Virus record (IMG/VR): IMGVR_UViG_3300049255_000061
Span: 1 to 34,852 of that record
DNA from: a virus
DNA: 34,852 nucleotides
Reading direction: 5' to 3' (one strand)
Positions 1 to 7,229 of the stretch are shown in pieces; within the stretch, counting starts at the first letter, position 1, and each line of letters opens with the position of its first letter. A program made the position numbers and the translations under genes. The notes beneath the pieces were generated by a model. It searched no databases, was not told the origin of the DNA, and saw nothing but the letters and a program-made list of their open reading frames with translations.

Positions 1-2
1 AC

Positions 3-437
3 GACCGTCTCGACGGCGGGGAGATGCAGCGCTCGAAAGGCTCGCGCCGCGACAAGGAGAGGGCTGAGAAGCCCCAGCCGGAAGAGTGTTTGCAATGCGG
101 CCGCATTAAACCGGCCGCAGCCAGGAAGTGTCCATCCTGCGGCTTCATGACCGCTCCAAAAACCAGGCACGTGCACGCCGTCGGCGAGCTCGAGCAGGTT
201 TGCGGCAAGGCCATCAAAGCTGACCGTGAAACCAAGCAACTATGGCATTCGATGCTCCTGCAGATCGCGTCCGACCGCGGTCATAAACAGGGCTGGGCCG
301 CACACAAGTACAAAGAAAGGTTTGACTGCTGGCCTCGCGGGTTAGCGGACATCCGGATACCCCCCAGCGTCGAAGTCCGAAACTGGGTGAAGTCACGTGA
401 CATCGCATGGAGCAAGAGCGCAAGGAGGGCGGCATGA
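3..437 (+). CDS. C-terminal end of a phage helicase-like replication protein (5' truncated by window)
   Basis: The frame is open back to the first bases, so this is probably the tail of a longer gene rather than a protein starting at the ATG at 24. The visible part holds a four-cysteine zinc-ribbon-like motif, CLQCG followed about 14 residues later by CPSCGF, then a helical, basic end. A zinc ribbon of this kind near the C-terminus is familiar from phage superfamily II DEAD/DEAH helicases, but no helicase motif lies inside the window, so the assignment is inference. The stop overlaps the next start as ATGA (434-437), indicating translational coupling with the primase-like gene. A free-standing zinc-ribbon protein starting at 24 is the alternative. 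Confidence 0.6.
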   Translation, partial: DRLDGGEMQRSKGSRRDKERAEKPQPEECLQCGRIKPAAARKCPSCGFMTAPKTRHVHAVGELEQVCGKAIKADRETKQLWHSMLLQIASDRGHKQGWAAHKYKERFDCWPRGLADIRIPPSVEVRNWVKSRDIAWSKSARRAA

Positions 438-1621
438 AGCCTATTCTCTTCACAAAGATTGTGAACACGCGCGGGCCGCTTTCAAAGGCTTTCGCGCTCA
501 AAAACGGGCAGCTGCAAAAGACCGCGGCCGCCGATTTAGTCGAGGGCCGGGCCATCCGCACCGCGATCAAGGCGTTGCCGGATCTTGCAATGGTCATCGA
601 AGGCCTGGGCCACAACGAGGCGCTGACGTTCGGCATTACATCGTTCGTCGACGCCCGCGTTGCGACTCAGAAAGCCCTGTCGAAGGCTGGCCGGAATACC
701 GTTGCACGCGATCGCAAACATTTTTTCTGGCCGGAAGACCGGGCTATCCTGCAGTTGGATATCGACAAGCCGAAGGACGGCAGCAAGCCGCTCAAGGCGA
801 AAGAGTTTGATGCCCTTCTCTGCAGGCTGCTGCCGTGGTGGCGCAGCGTTGCCAGGATGTATAAACCGAGCGCCAGCGCTTTCGTCTTTGACGATGCTGG
901 CAACGAGCTCTCGGGCGCTGGCTCCCTTCGCGCTTATGCGATAGTCGATAAGGGGGAAAACATCCCCCACCTTGGCGTTGCCGTCACGGACGCGCTTTGG
1001 CGTGCTGGATACGGCCGCATTGAATTCGGCGCCGCCGGGCAGGCCCTGGTTCGCTGCCCCGTTGACGGGGCAGTGTGGCAGCCGGAGCGACTGGATTTCC
1101 AGGGCGCTCCAATTCTTGGCAAGGGTCTGACGCAAAAGAAGTTTCCTCCGCTGTTTTTCGACGGTGTAGACATCGTTTCCGAACAAGCACTTGCGTCCGG
1201 CCCGGGCAAGATCGCTTTCTCGGCCTGGCAGGCCGGCAGCAAAGAGGTCCGCATTGCCAAGAATGCGGCGAAGCCAGAAGAGAAGCGCCGCCGCAACAGA
1301 TACATCGACGATCGCGTGCGGAAGGACGTCGAAGCTGGCGCCGATAAAAAGGCGGCAACGCAGCGCTGGCAGGCCGCGGTGCTTTCAAACACGCTGCGCG
1401 GGGATTTCGTGCTGCACTTCCGCGACCGTGGCCCGACCAAGGTCACTGATGTTTTGGCGAATGTCAGAACATTTCACCTTGAACGCTGCGCTGACCCGCT
1501 CGAGCCTGCAGGTTATGGCGGTGATCCCAGGATTGCGCAGTTTTACGCCAATCAAGCGCCAAAACGCCCGAGCGTGTTCTCCCACGCGCATGGCGGTTGC
1601 CGATACGCGCTGACTGCCTAA
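434..1621 (+). CDS. AEP-type primase/polymerase-like replication protein
   Basis: A 395-residue protein. The ATG at 434 is chosen over an upstream in-frame start at 407 because a strong AAGGAGG lies five bases before it and because it forms an ATGA overlap with the preceding gene. LQLDID near residues 107-111 resembles the DxD metal-binding motif I of archaeo-eukaryotic-type primases. The middle (about 150-220) has the Ser/Arg-rich strand pattern and a VDGAVWQPERLDF stretch common in phage primase-polymerases. The C-terminus carries SHAHGG, seen at the end of many phage and plasmid primase-like proteins. It would make primers or short DNA during phage replication beside the helicase-like gene. 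No D5-type helicase domain is attached. Assignment rests on motifs only. Confidence 0.6.
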   Translation: MKPILFTKIVNTRGPLSKAFALKNGQLQKTAAADLVEGRAIRTAIKALPDLAMVIEGLGHNEALTFGITSFVDARVATQKALSKAGRNTVARDRKHFFWPEDRAILQLDIDKPKDGSKPLKAKEFDALLCRLLPWWRSVARMYKPSASAFVFDDAGNELSGAGSLRAYAIVDKGENIPHLGVAVTDALWRAGYGRIEFGAAGQALVRCPVDGAVWQPERLDFQGAPILGKGLTQKKFPPLFFDGVDIVSEQALASGPGKIAFSAWQAGSKEVRIAKNAAKPEEKRRRNRYIDDRVRKDVEAGADKKAATQRWQAAVLSNTLRGDFVLHFRDRGPTKVTDVLANVRTFHLERCADPLEPAGYGGDPRIAQFYANQAPKRPSVFSHAHGGCRYALTA

Positions 1622-1631
1622 GGACATCTCA

Positions 1632-1832
1632 ATGAAACGAACTATCGACCTCCGCCCAAAGAGGAGAGCGCGGTCGTACCTGGCTGCGCGCCCCAATCTG
1701 GCGATTGCATGGTCATCGACCATCAAAAACCTGGACGCTGAAGACAAGCTGTTTGCCGAGCGGCTCATGTTCGACGTCTGCCATTTCATGGCCAGCAGGC
1801 CGGAAGGCAAACCACTCCCGCTTCGTGCTTGA
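1632..1832 (+). CDS. Small basic protein of unknown function
   Basis: A 66-residue protein whose first third is rich in Arg and Lys; the rest is predicted helical (DAEDKLFAERLMFDV). AAGGA eight bases before the ATG supports the start, and the gene follows the primase-like gene by ten bases, so it belongs to the same transcript. No known family is recognised. A small replication accessory or nucleic-acid-binding role would fit the position but is not shown by the sequence. Confidence 0.55.
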   Translation: MKRTIDLRPKRRARSYLAARPNLAIAWSSTIKNLDAEDKLFAERLMFDVCHFMASRPEGKPLPLRA

Positions 1833-1858
1833 TCAGGCATAACTTTTAAGAGATCAAA

Positions 1859-2728
1859 ATGGCAACAAGACAAAAACCCTCGCACCCATCGACCCACTCC
1901 GCGGACCGCATCGCCAAGGCGCTGTCGAGTGTCACGCCGGTCCGTGTGCGGAAATTGCCGCCGCCCGGCGATCGTCCGGCCCTCGAGGCCGGTGACGCAA
2001 TCGTCGAAGCGCTGGACCGCGTCATGACCGCCAAGGCGCGGATGGTAGAGCAGCGCCTTCCGCCAAAGAGGCCGCCCAAGCCGGTCGCAGCCGAAACGCC
2101 GGAGCGCGGTGCACGTGCTGCGGAAGGCATCGATGAGGAATGCCTCTCGATGAATGATGGCCACATCCGCGGGCGGGTGAGGTACCCGATGACGCTGCTC
2201 CCGGCGCTTATGCACATCGAGAGCGATGCGCTCGAGGCCCGCCAGAAGCGCTCCAAGCCCAATGAGCCCCCATTGCGCAAATCGAAACTGGATAAAGCCC
2301 TCGATTTCGATCAGACGCAAACGCTGCGCTGGGCGCTCTCGCGCTATTTCGTCGACAGCTTCCTCACCCAGGAAAGCGGTAAGAGCCTTTACGAGCCGAC
2401 GATAAGCGGCGGCAACGCACCGCGCAGGTTGATGCCCTATGGCAAGGCCCAGCAGCAGGCACTGGAGCGCCTAGCCTACGTCAGAAAGCACCTTTCCAGA
2501 GAGGATAGACGTGACCTCGAAACCTTCGGAATCATGATGGGCGATGAAGATTTGATACGCCAGCCGATATCCATGGCAAAGTTCGGTCACAGTAAAACCG
2601 GACTTGCGGATGAACGTATCCAAGAAGGCGTTGCTATAGGCGTAATCATGAAGGTTGCAGAAAGGCTATATGATCTTTATAGGCTGCATACGCTGCCGAG
2701 TCATTTCTTGGATACATCTGCGGCCTGA
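1859..2728 (+). CDS. Unknown protein at the end of the replication operon
   Basis: A 289-residue protein in two parts. Residues 1-100 are Pro/Arg/Ala-rich and probably disordered. Residues 130-280 look like a compact helical domain (motifs RLAYVRKHLSREDRRDL and GIMKVAERLYDLYR). It is the last gene before the terminator at 2829, so it ends the early transcript. The position and helical C-terminus would suit a late-gene activator or antiterminator, but no diagnostic motif is present and I do not assign one. The ribosome-binding site is weak (AAGAGA). Confidence 0.7.
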   Translation: MATRQKPSHPSTHSADRIAKALSSVTPVRVRKLPPPGDRPALEAGDAIVEALDRVMTAKARMVEQRLPPKRPPKPVAAETPERGARAAEGIDEECLSMNDGHIRGRVRYPMTLLPALMHIESDALEARQKRSKPNEPPLRKSKLDKALDFDQTQTLRWALSRYFVDSFLTQESGKSLYEPTISGGNAPRRLMPYGKAQQQALERLAYVRKHLSREDRRDLETFGIMMGDEDLIRQPISMAKFGHSKTGLADERIQEGVAIGVIMKVAERLYDLYRLHTLPSHFLDTSAA

Positions 2729-2828
2729 TACAATTTGATACACTTTTTTCTTCAGAATACAAGAAATAGCTCTTGCGCCTTACGGCAGAATAAAGTAGGG
2801 TTATTTCTAAGCTCGAAGAGCCATGCGC

Positions 2829-2862
2829 AGCCGCCCGAATTTTATTCGTTGGCGGCTTTTTT
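2829..2862 (+). terminator. Rho-independent terminator after the replication operon
   Basis: AGCCGCC at 2829-2835 pairs with GGCGGCT at 2851-2857, an inner CGAA/TTCG extends the stem, and a run of six T follows. It lies 100 bases after the stop at 2728 and before the HNH gene, so it should end the leftmost transcript. It also argues against translating the upstream in-frame extension of the HNH gene, which would run through it. Confidence 0.75.
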
Positions 2863-2889
2863 CACGTCTTCCTCCTGCTGGGGAATGAA

Positions 2890-2925
2890 GCGGCGGACAC
2901 AAACGGGTAGCTCCCGGTCCGCCGC
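2890..2925 (+). promoter_or_regulatory. Strong hairpin in the leader of the HNH gene
   Basis: GCGGCGGAC (2890-2898) is exactly complementary to GTCCGCCGC (2917-2925). Inside it a second stem, CGGG/CCCG (2904-2907 with 2913-2916), closes a five-base loop. There is no T-run, so it is not a classical terminator. It ends 40 bases before the HNH start and could protect the mRNA end, control translation or bind a protein. The role is not known. Confidence 0.55.
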
Positions 2926-2965
2926 GATCCCAGCAAGGCCCAATCCCAGCAAAGGACAAACTGGC

Positions 2966-3460
2966 ATGCACAAGCTCACTCACGAGCGGCTTATTGCCGT
3001 GGCCGATTACGACCCCACGACTGGCCGCTTCACCGCCAAGATAAATCGCAATCGCGTTAAGGCTGGCACCATCCTCGGCACGCGTCACGGCAACGGGTAT
3101 TTGGTCGCCCGCATCGACGGCGAGCGCTTCCTATTGCACCGCCTGGCTTATTTTTACATGAAGGGCACGTGGCCGAAGGACGAGATCGACCACCGCAACC
3201 TGCGCAAAGACGAAAACCGTTTCGCGAACCTGAGGGAAGCAACCCGTCAGCTCAACGCGGCCAACATCGGACCCCAGCGCAATAATCCGCTCGGCCGCAA
3301 GGGCGTATATGTCCAGAACCGCAAGAAGCGATACCGGGCGCAAATCAAGGTTGATAACCGGACGATCTATCTGGGGAGCTTCAAGCATTCCGAGACCGCA
3401 AGCGTTTTCTACGCTCTAGCCGCCATGCGCCATTTCGGCGATTTCGCCCGCGTAGCCTAA
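2966..3460 (+). CDS. HNH endonuclease with AP2-like C-terminal DNA-binding region
   Basis: A 164-residue protein. The start at 2966 has AAAGGA ten bases upstream; an in-frame extension to 2735 is rejected because it spans a terminator. HNH core: HR at 58-59, IDHRN at 74-78, then N84 and N88 in DENRFANLREAT, a standard HNH_3-type beta-beta-alpha-metal site. Residues 105-160 (GVYVQNRKKRYRAQI, then IYLGSF) look like an AP2-type domain. This layout is typical of free-standing phage homing endonucleases that nick or cut DNA and spread to related genomes. Its place about 0.7 kb before terS also resembles packaging-associated HNH proteins, but the AP2-like part favours a homing role. Confidence 0.88.
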   Translation: MHKLTHERLIAVADYDPTTGRFTAKINRNRVKAGTILGTRHGNGYLVARIDGERFLLHRLAYFYMKGTWPKDEIDHRNLRKDENRFANLREATRQLNAANIGPQRNNPLGRKGVYVQNRKKRYRAQIKVDNRTIYLGSFKHSETASVFYALAAMRHFGDFARVA

Positions 3461-3469
3461 GGAACCGAA

Positions 3470-3730
3470 ATGACCGCAACAGTCACACCGAACCATTCGG
3501 CGCTGCAGTCATCGATCCGCGCGGTCACCGGCAAAGCGCTCGATTATAACTCGGATTGGCACGCTCTATTCGACCATGACGGCATCACGGCCGGCTTAGG
3601 CTTCGACGGCCGCCTGCTCAAATGGATCAATTTCAAACTCTCGTCGAATTACGTTTCCCTGCCCGCCGCGATGCACGCATACGCGGTTTCCAAAGGCGCG
3701 CCCAACTGGTCCGCGCTCACAACGATCTAA
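3470..3730 (+). CDS. Small unknown protein
   Basis: An 86-residue protein starting ten bases after the HNH stop with TAAGGA as ribosome-binding site. The sequence is mixed, mildly hydrophobic and has no signal peptide, cysteine pair or coiled coil. Motif WINFKLSSNYVSLPAAMHAY suggests a small folded domain. I do not recognise the family. It sits in a run of tiny genes just before the terminase. Confidence 0.65.
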   Translation: MTATVTPNHSALQSSIRAVTGKALDYNSDWHALFDHDGITAGLGFDGRLLKWINFKLSSNYVSLPAAMHAYAVSKGAPNWSALTTI

Positions 3731-3747
3731 CCTGAAAGGAAAGCCAA

Positions 3748-3927
3748 ATGGCTAAGAAAGAGAACGAAGGCAAAGACTCTCACGGCATGAAGCGCATGAA
3801 GATCAATGGCCACGAGGATACGGTTCTCGGCCGCGCCGCTGGCGAAGCCAAGGAATACACCACGCACAAGGGCAAGCCCGTAGAGCGTAAGACCGGCGGC
3901 AAGAAGAACCCGTTCGCGTGGACCTGA
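3748..3927 (+). CDS. Very small basic protein
   Basis: A 59-residue, Lys/Gly-rich protein with no hydrophobic segment (starts MAKKENEGKD, ends KKNPFAWT). GAAAGGA eight bases before the ATG gives a good ribosome-binding site, and the stop overlaps the next start as TGATG at 3925-3929. Composition suggests nucleic-acid binding or disorder; function unknown. Support is the start signal, the tight packing and the uninterrupted frame. Confidence 0.6.
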   Translation: MAKKENEGKDSHGMKRMKINGHEDTVLGRAAGEAKEYTTHKGKPVERKTGGKKNPFAWT

Positions 3928-4121
3928 TGTCGCATTTCATGCGTGACGATCATTCACTCGACATTTTCCGAGAAGAGCGTCTTGGCCGCAATCGCCGCCG
4001 GGGGAAAGTTAAGCGCGAGAACCGTTATGGCGTTTTTGATGGGGAGAAGATCGTTCCGCTTAAGCATGTGTTTGGCGCTGAATATGTATCAGCACAACAT
4101 GAGCCGACATCGGATTTTTAA
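3927..4121 (+). CDS. Small basic unknown protein upstream of terS
   Basis: A 64-residue protein with an Arg/Lys-rich middle (RLGRNRRRGKVKREN). The ATG at 3927 overlaps the previous stop as TGATG, which is why it is preferred over a GTG three codons earlier. It ends six bases before terS. Function is not recognisable; the position makes a packaging accessory possible but unproven. Confidence 0.55.
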   Translation: MSHFMRDDHSLDIFREERLGRNRRRGKVKRENRYGVFDGEKIVPLKHVFGAEYVSAQHEPTSDF

Positions 4122-4127
4122 AGCGCC

Positions 4128-4610
4128 ATGACCCGCAAGCTCACTCCTAAGCAGGAGAAGTTCTGCCAGCTCTACATCGAGCTCGGCGATGCTTCGGCGG
4201 CTTATCGCGGCGCCTACGATGCCAAGGCCATGAAGCCTACCACCATTAACCGCAAAGCCACCGAGTTAATGCGGAACGGCATTGTTACGGCACGCATCGA
4301 TGAAATCCGCAAACCTATCCAAGAGCGCGTCGCAGCCAAATTCGAGGTCACCCTCGAAAACCTCACGGCTATGCTTTTCGCGGATCGAAAGAAGGCTGAG
4401 AGCTTGGAAGCGTCTGCGGCTGGGATCGCGTGCGCGCGCGACACGGTGATGGCGATCGCCAAGCTGAACGGGCTCATCGTCGATCAGGTCAAGACCAACA
4501 ACACCTCATACGTGATGGGCGTCGAACGCCTTAAGAGCGAGGAAGAGTTTGACGCAGCCTATAGCATGGGCGTGGAAAGCGCAGCCGGGTCCTCAGACGG
4601 CTTTGATTGA
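4128..4610 (+). CDS. terS: Terminase small subunit (TerS)
   Basis: A 160-residue protein. The N-terminus KLTPKQEKFCQLYIE, then ASAAYRGAYDA and an N-x-x-AT-x-LM stretch, matches the Terminase_2 small-subunit family: a helix-turn-helix domain that recognises the packaging site, followed by helices that form the ring (RKPIQERVAAKFEVTLENL). It would bind phage DNA and deliver it to TerL. The last 62 bases overlap the start of terL in another frame, so the two are probably coupled. Confidence 0.88.
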   Translation: MTRKLTPKQEKFCQLYIELGDASAAYRGAYDAKAMKPTTINRKATELMRNGIVTARIDEIRKPIQERVAAKFEVTLENLTAMLFADRKKAESLEASAAGIACARDTVMAIAKLNGLIVDQVKTNNTSYVMGVERLKSEEEFDAAYSMGVESAAGSSDGFD

Positions 4611-6885
4611 CTGCCCGTACCCCGAAATCTTCTTCGGCGGCGCGCGCGGCGGCGGCAAGGGCTTACCCAAGGAGCATAGGGTCTTAACGCCTTTCGGCTG
4701 GCGAGAAATCGGCCGCCTGAAGGAAGGCGACAAGATTTGCGCCACGGATGGTACGGTTACAAGCGTCATTGGCGTCTATCATCGCGGCGTGCAGCCCATG
4801 TATCGGCTGACGTTGCATGACGGCACCGTTGTTCGTTGCGACGAGGATCACATCTGGCTGGGCTGGGAAGCGAACAAGTCGCGCAAGATTGGGAACGAGC
4901 GCACTTCTGGTGAGAGTGCGGCGCGAAAATGGACAACGCGCCAGATTTTCGGGCATTACCAGCGCCATGGCATCAAACACAGAATAGCGCTTCCGGTCAT
5001 TTCAGCGCCGTGTGCGATGAACGGCAACGCAAGGTGGGGCGAAATTCCCCCTTACGTGATTGGCGTTCTCTTGGGCAACTGCGGCTCTCTCGATAAGCGT
5101 GTTCCATCCGGCCTTTTGTTCGCACCCGCAGATCAGCGCTGGGAAGTGCTTCGCGGCCTCATGGACACGGACGGATGGGCTGAAGCGGATGGTGATTGCT
5201 ACTTTGCTTCGATCTCGCGCGGTTTGGCGGAAGATGTAAGGAACCTTGCCCGGTCCCTTGGGGCGGTTGTCACGATGCGGGTTGGGCAGAAGGCTTGCAC
5301 AAACGCAATCGGGCGCCCTTCGACCGAGGCATTCTGCCTTCGCATCAAGATGCCTGAACCGGAGCGCATGTTCGCCTTGCCGAGAAAGCAGGCTGTGTGC
5401 CGCGGCCGGGTTCCGCAAAGCATGGGCGTATGGATCGACAGCATTGAGCCATGCAAACCGGAAGAGACGGTTTGCATCCAAGTGGCGCATCCAAGCAGCT
5501 TGTTCATCATCGAGGATTTCGTCGTCACGCATAATTCGGACGGCGTTTTGGGCAAGTGGGGCGTCAAGGCAGCACTCTACGGCGAACGATTTAACGCGGT
5601 ACTCTTCCGCCCGGAAATGCCGGGCTCCGATGACCTTTGGGCCCGGGCGGAAGAGATTTACGGCCTTGTCGGAGCTTCGCTGAAAGAGTCGAAAAAGACG
5701 ATCATTATGCCGGGCGGCGGCCGTATCCGCTTCCGCCCGCTCGAAAGCGTCTCGGATGCTGGAAAGTATCAGGGCCAGAACCTAAGCGACGTCGCAATCG
5801 AAGAGGCTGGGCTTTATCCAAGTCCGAAACCTATCGATATGATGCACGGCGCGATGCGGTCCGCTTCTGGCGTGCCGACGCAAATGATACTGACCGGCAA
5901 CCCTGGCGGGCCCGGCCAGCAGTGGATTGCTGAGCGCTACATAAACCCCGCCCCGCTTGGCATGAAAAAGCTTATTCGGGTTCTCCCGAATGGCAAAGAG
6001 CATAAATATATCTTCATCCCGTCCAAGGTGCGGGATAACAAGATTCTCCTCGACAACGACCCCAGCTACATTGATCGGCTGTATCTCGTCGGCTCGCCTC
6101 AGCTTGTAAAAGCCTGGCTCGACGGTGATTGGAGCGCGATCGAGGGCGCGTTTTTTCAGGAGTTCAGCGTGGCCAGGCATGTTTTGCGTCCTGTGCCCAT
6201 ACCCGCCTTCTGGATGCGTTTCAGGGCAATGGACTGGGGCTCAGCCAAACCATTCTGCGTCCAGTGGTACGCGGTAGCAGGCGACGACTGGCAGCATCCA
6301 GACGGGCATGTAATCCCGCGAGGCGCCATGGTTTGCTACAGGGAATGGTACGGCGCCAGCGCTCCGAACGTCGGCCTAAAGCTTACTGCGGACGCGGTAG
6401 GCAAGGGCATCAAAGAGCGAGAGAAGGACGAGCGGATTGATGAGGCGGCAAGCGTCATCGATCCCGCGACGTTCACTCAAGACGGCGGACCCTCGATCGC
6501 CGAACGCCTCGCCCTGCAGCGGGTCATATTCCGGCCCGCGGACAACGCACGCATCGCAAGAGCGGGCGCGATGGGTGGCTGGGATACGCTGAGGCAAAGG
6601 CTCATCGGCGATAATGACGGCCGGCCGATGATTTATTGGTTTTCGACGTGCACGGCGCTGATCCGCACGCTGCCGATGCTGCAGCACGATCCGTCCAAGG
6701 CGGAAGACCTCGACACGAAGGCGGAGGACCACGCGGCAGACACGGCACGCTACGCCGTTATGTCCCGCCCATGGGTTCGCCCGCGGCCGATACCGCTTAG
6801 CGAGCGGCTTTCGGTCCCGATGACCCACGATGCAATGAAAGCATGGCGCGAAGATCGCGACCGCAGAGCGAAGGACAGGCTTTGA
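4549..6885 (+). CDS. terL: Terminase large subunit (TerL) interrupted by an in-frame intein
   Basis: 778 residues as encoded, about 486 after removal of the intein. Start is a TTG at 4549 with GAGG upstream; the typical entry QPGPQTALIDC follows at once. The ATPase P-loop is GGARGGGK (30-37) followed, after the intein, by SDG (330-332). Walker B is DVAIEEAG from residue 414. The RNase-H-type nuclease has acidic residues in AMDWGS (about 562), VIDPA (638) and DHAADTARY (727, 731). The enzyme drives ATP-powered DNA packaging into the prohead and cuts the concatemer. Until the intein is removed the P-loop is split and the ATPase should be dead. It overlaps terS by 62 bases. Confidence 0.95.
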   Translation: MTQPIAWAWKAQPGPQTALIDCPYPEIFFGGARGGGKGLPKEHRVLTPFGWREIGRLKEGDKICATDGTVTSVIGVYHRGVQPMYRLTLHDGTVVRCDEDHIWLGWEANKSRKIGNERTSGESAARKWTTRQIFGHYQRHGIKHRIALPVISAPCAMNGNARWGEIPPYVIGVLLGNCGSLDKRVPSGLLFAPADQRWEVLRGLMDTDGWAEADGDCYFASISRGLAEDVRNLARSLGAVVTMRVGQKACTNAIGRPSTEAFCLRIKMPEPERMFALPRKQAVCRGRVPQSMGVWIDSIEPCKPEETVCIQVAHPSSLFIIEDFVVTHNSDGVLGKWGVKAALYGERFNAVLFRPEMPGSDDLWARAEEIYGLVGASLKESKKTIIMPGGGRIRFRPLESVSDAGKYQGQNLSDVAIEEAGLYPSPKPIDMMHGAMRSASGVPTQMILTGNPGGPGQQWIAERYINPAPLGMKKLIRVLPNGKEHKYIFIPSKVRDNKILLDNDPSYIDRLYLVGSPQLVKAWLDGDWSAIEGAFFQEFSVARHVLRPVPIPAFWMRFRAMDWGSAKPFCVQWYAVAGDDWQHPDGHVIPRGAMVCYREWYGASAPNVGLKLTADAVGKGIKEREKDERIDEAASVIDPATFTQDGGPSIAERLALQRVIFRPADNARIARAGAMGGWDTLRQRLIGDNDGRPMIYWFSTCTALIRTLPMLQHDPSKAEDLDTKAEDHAADTARYAVMSRPWVRPRPIPLSERLSVPMTHDAMKAWREDRDRRAKDRL
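4660..5535 (+). mobile_element. Intein inserted in the TerL Walker A motif, class 3-like
   Basis: A 292-residue insert, TerL residues 38-329, lying exactly between Lys and Ser of the P-loop; removing it restores GGARGGGKSDG. Block A is GLPKEHRVLTPFGW with Gly at position 1, where Cys or Ser is usual. Block B contains H101-I-W103. Block F has Cys309 (TVCIQV) where class 1 inteins carry Asp. Block G is VVTHN (Thr327-His328-Asn329) followed by Ser+1. Trp, Cys and Thr in these places form the WCT set that defines class 3 inteins, which splice without an N-terminal nucleophile. Two LAGLIDADG-like blocks remain (about 168-180 and 201-210) but look degenerate. Confidence 0.9.
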
Positions 6886-7229
6886 ACGACAACGCACCGA
6901 AGACCGAGGCGCAAGCGCCCGCATTTGGCCAGCAGATGAACGGCGAACAGTTCGCTGCGCTCCTGAAAGAGACGCTGCAAATCGTGGTCATGGGTATGAT
7001 GTCCCGCCACAATATGGTGCCCCCGCAAATGATGATTGCATCTCTTTCCGCCGCCATGGGCATGGTGATGAGCGAAGTCACGGCAACGCCCGTCATCGCC
7101 ACCACGCTTGAGCTTCGTAAGGGCGTGCAGGACATTTTTGCCGAGACGCTGCGCAAGCATGTGGCTGCGCTCTCGGCAGTAACCCCCGGCACTCATTTCC
7201 AAGTGAAGCCCGATGGCAAAAAGCACTAA
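6882..7229 (+). CDS. Small unknown protein between terminase and portal
   Basis: A 115-residue protein if it starts at TTG 6882, which overlaps the terL stop as TTGA and has AAGGA six bases upstream; an ATG at 6843 in the same frame lies inside terL and lacks such a site. The middle is Met-rich and helical (IVVMGMMSRHNMVPPQMMIASL). It overlaps the portal start by 17 bases. Position suggests a head-assembly or packaging accessory; no family is recognised. Confidence 0.7.
   Translation: MNDNAPKTEAQAPAFGQQMNGEQFAALLKETLQIVVMGMMSRHNMVPPQMMIASLSAAMGMVMSEVTATPVIATTLELRKGVQDIFAETLRKHVAALSAVTPGTHFQVKPDGKKH

Noticed and set aside
1385-2320. 311-codon minus-strand frame opposite the replication genes
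   Set aside because: Antisense to genes with good starts and tight spacing; no family signal seen.
2735-2965. 5' extension of the HNH gene
   Set aside because: It runs through a terminator and a strong hairpin and gives no domain-like protein; ATG 2966 has a ribosome-binding site.
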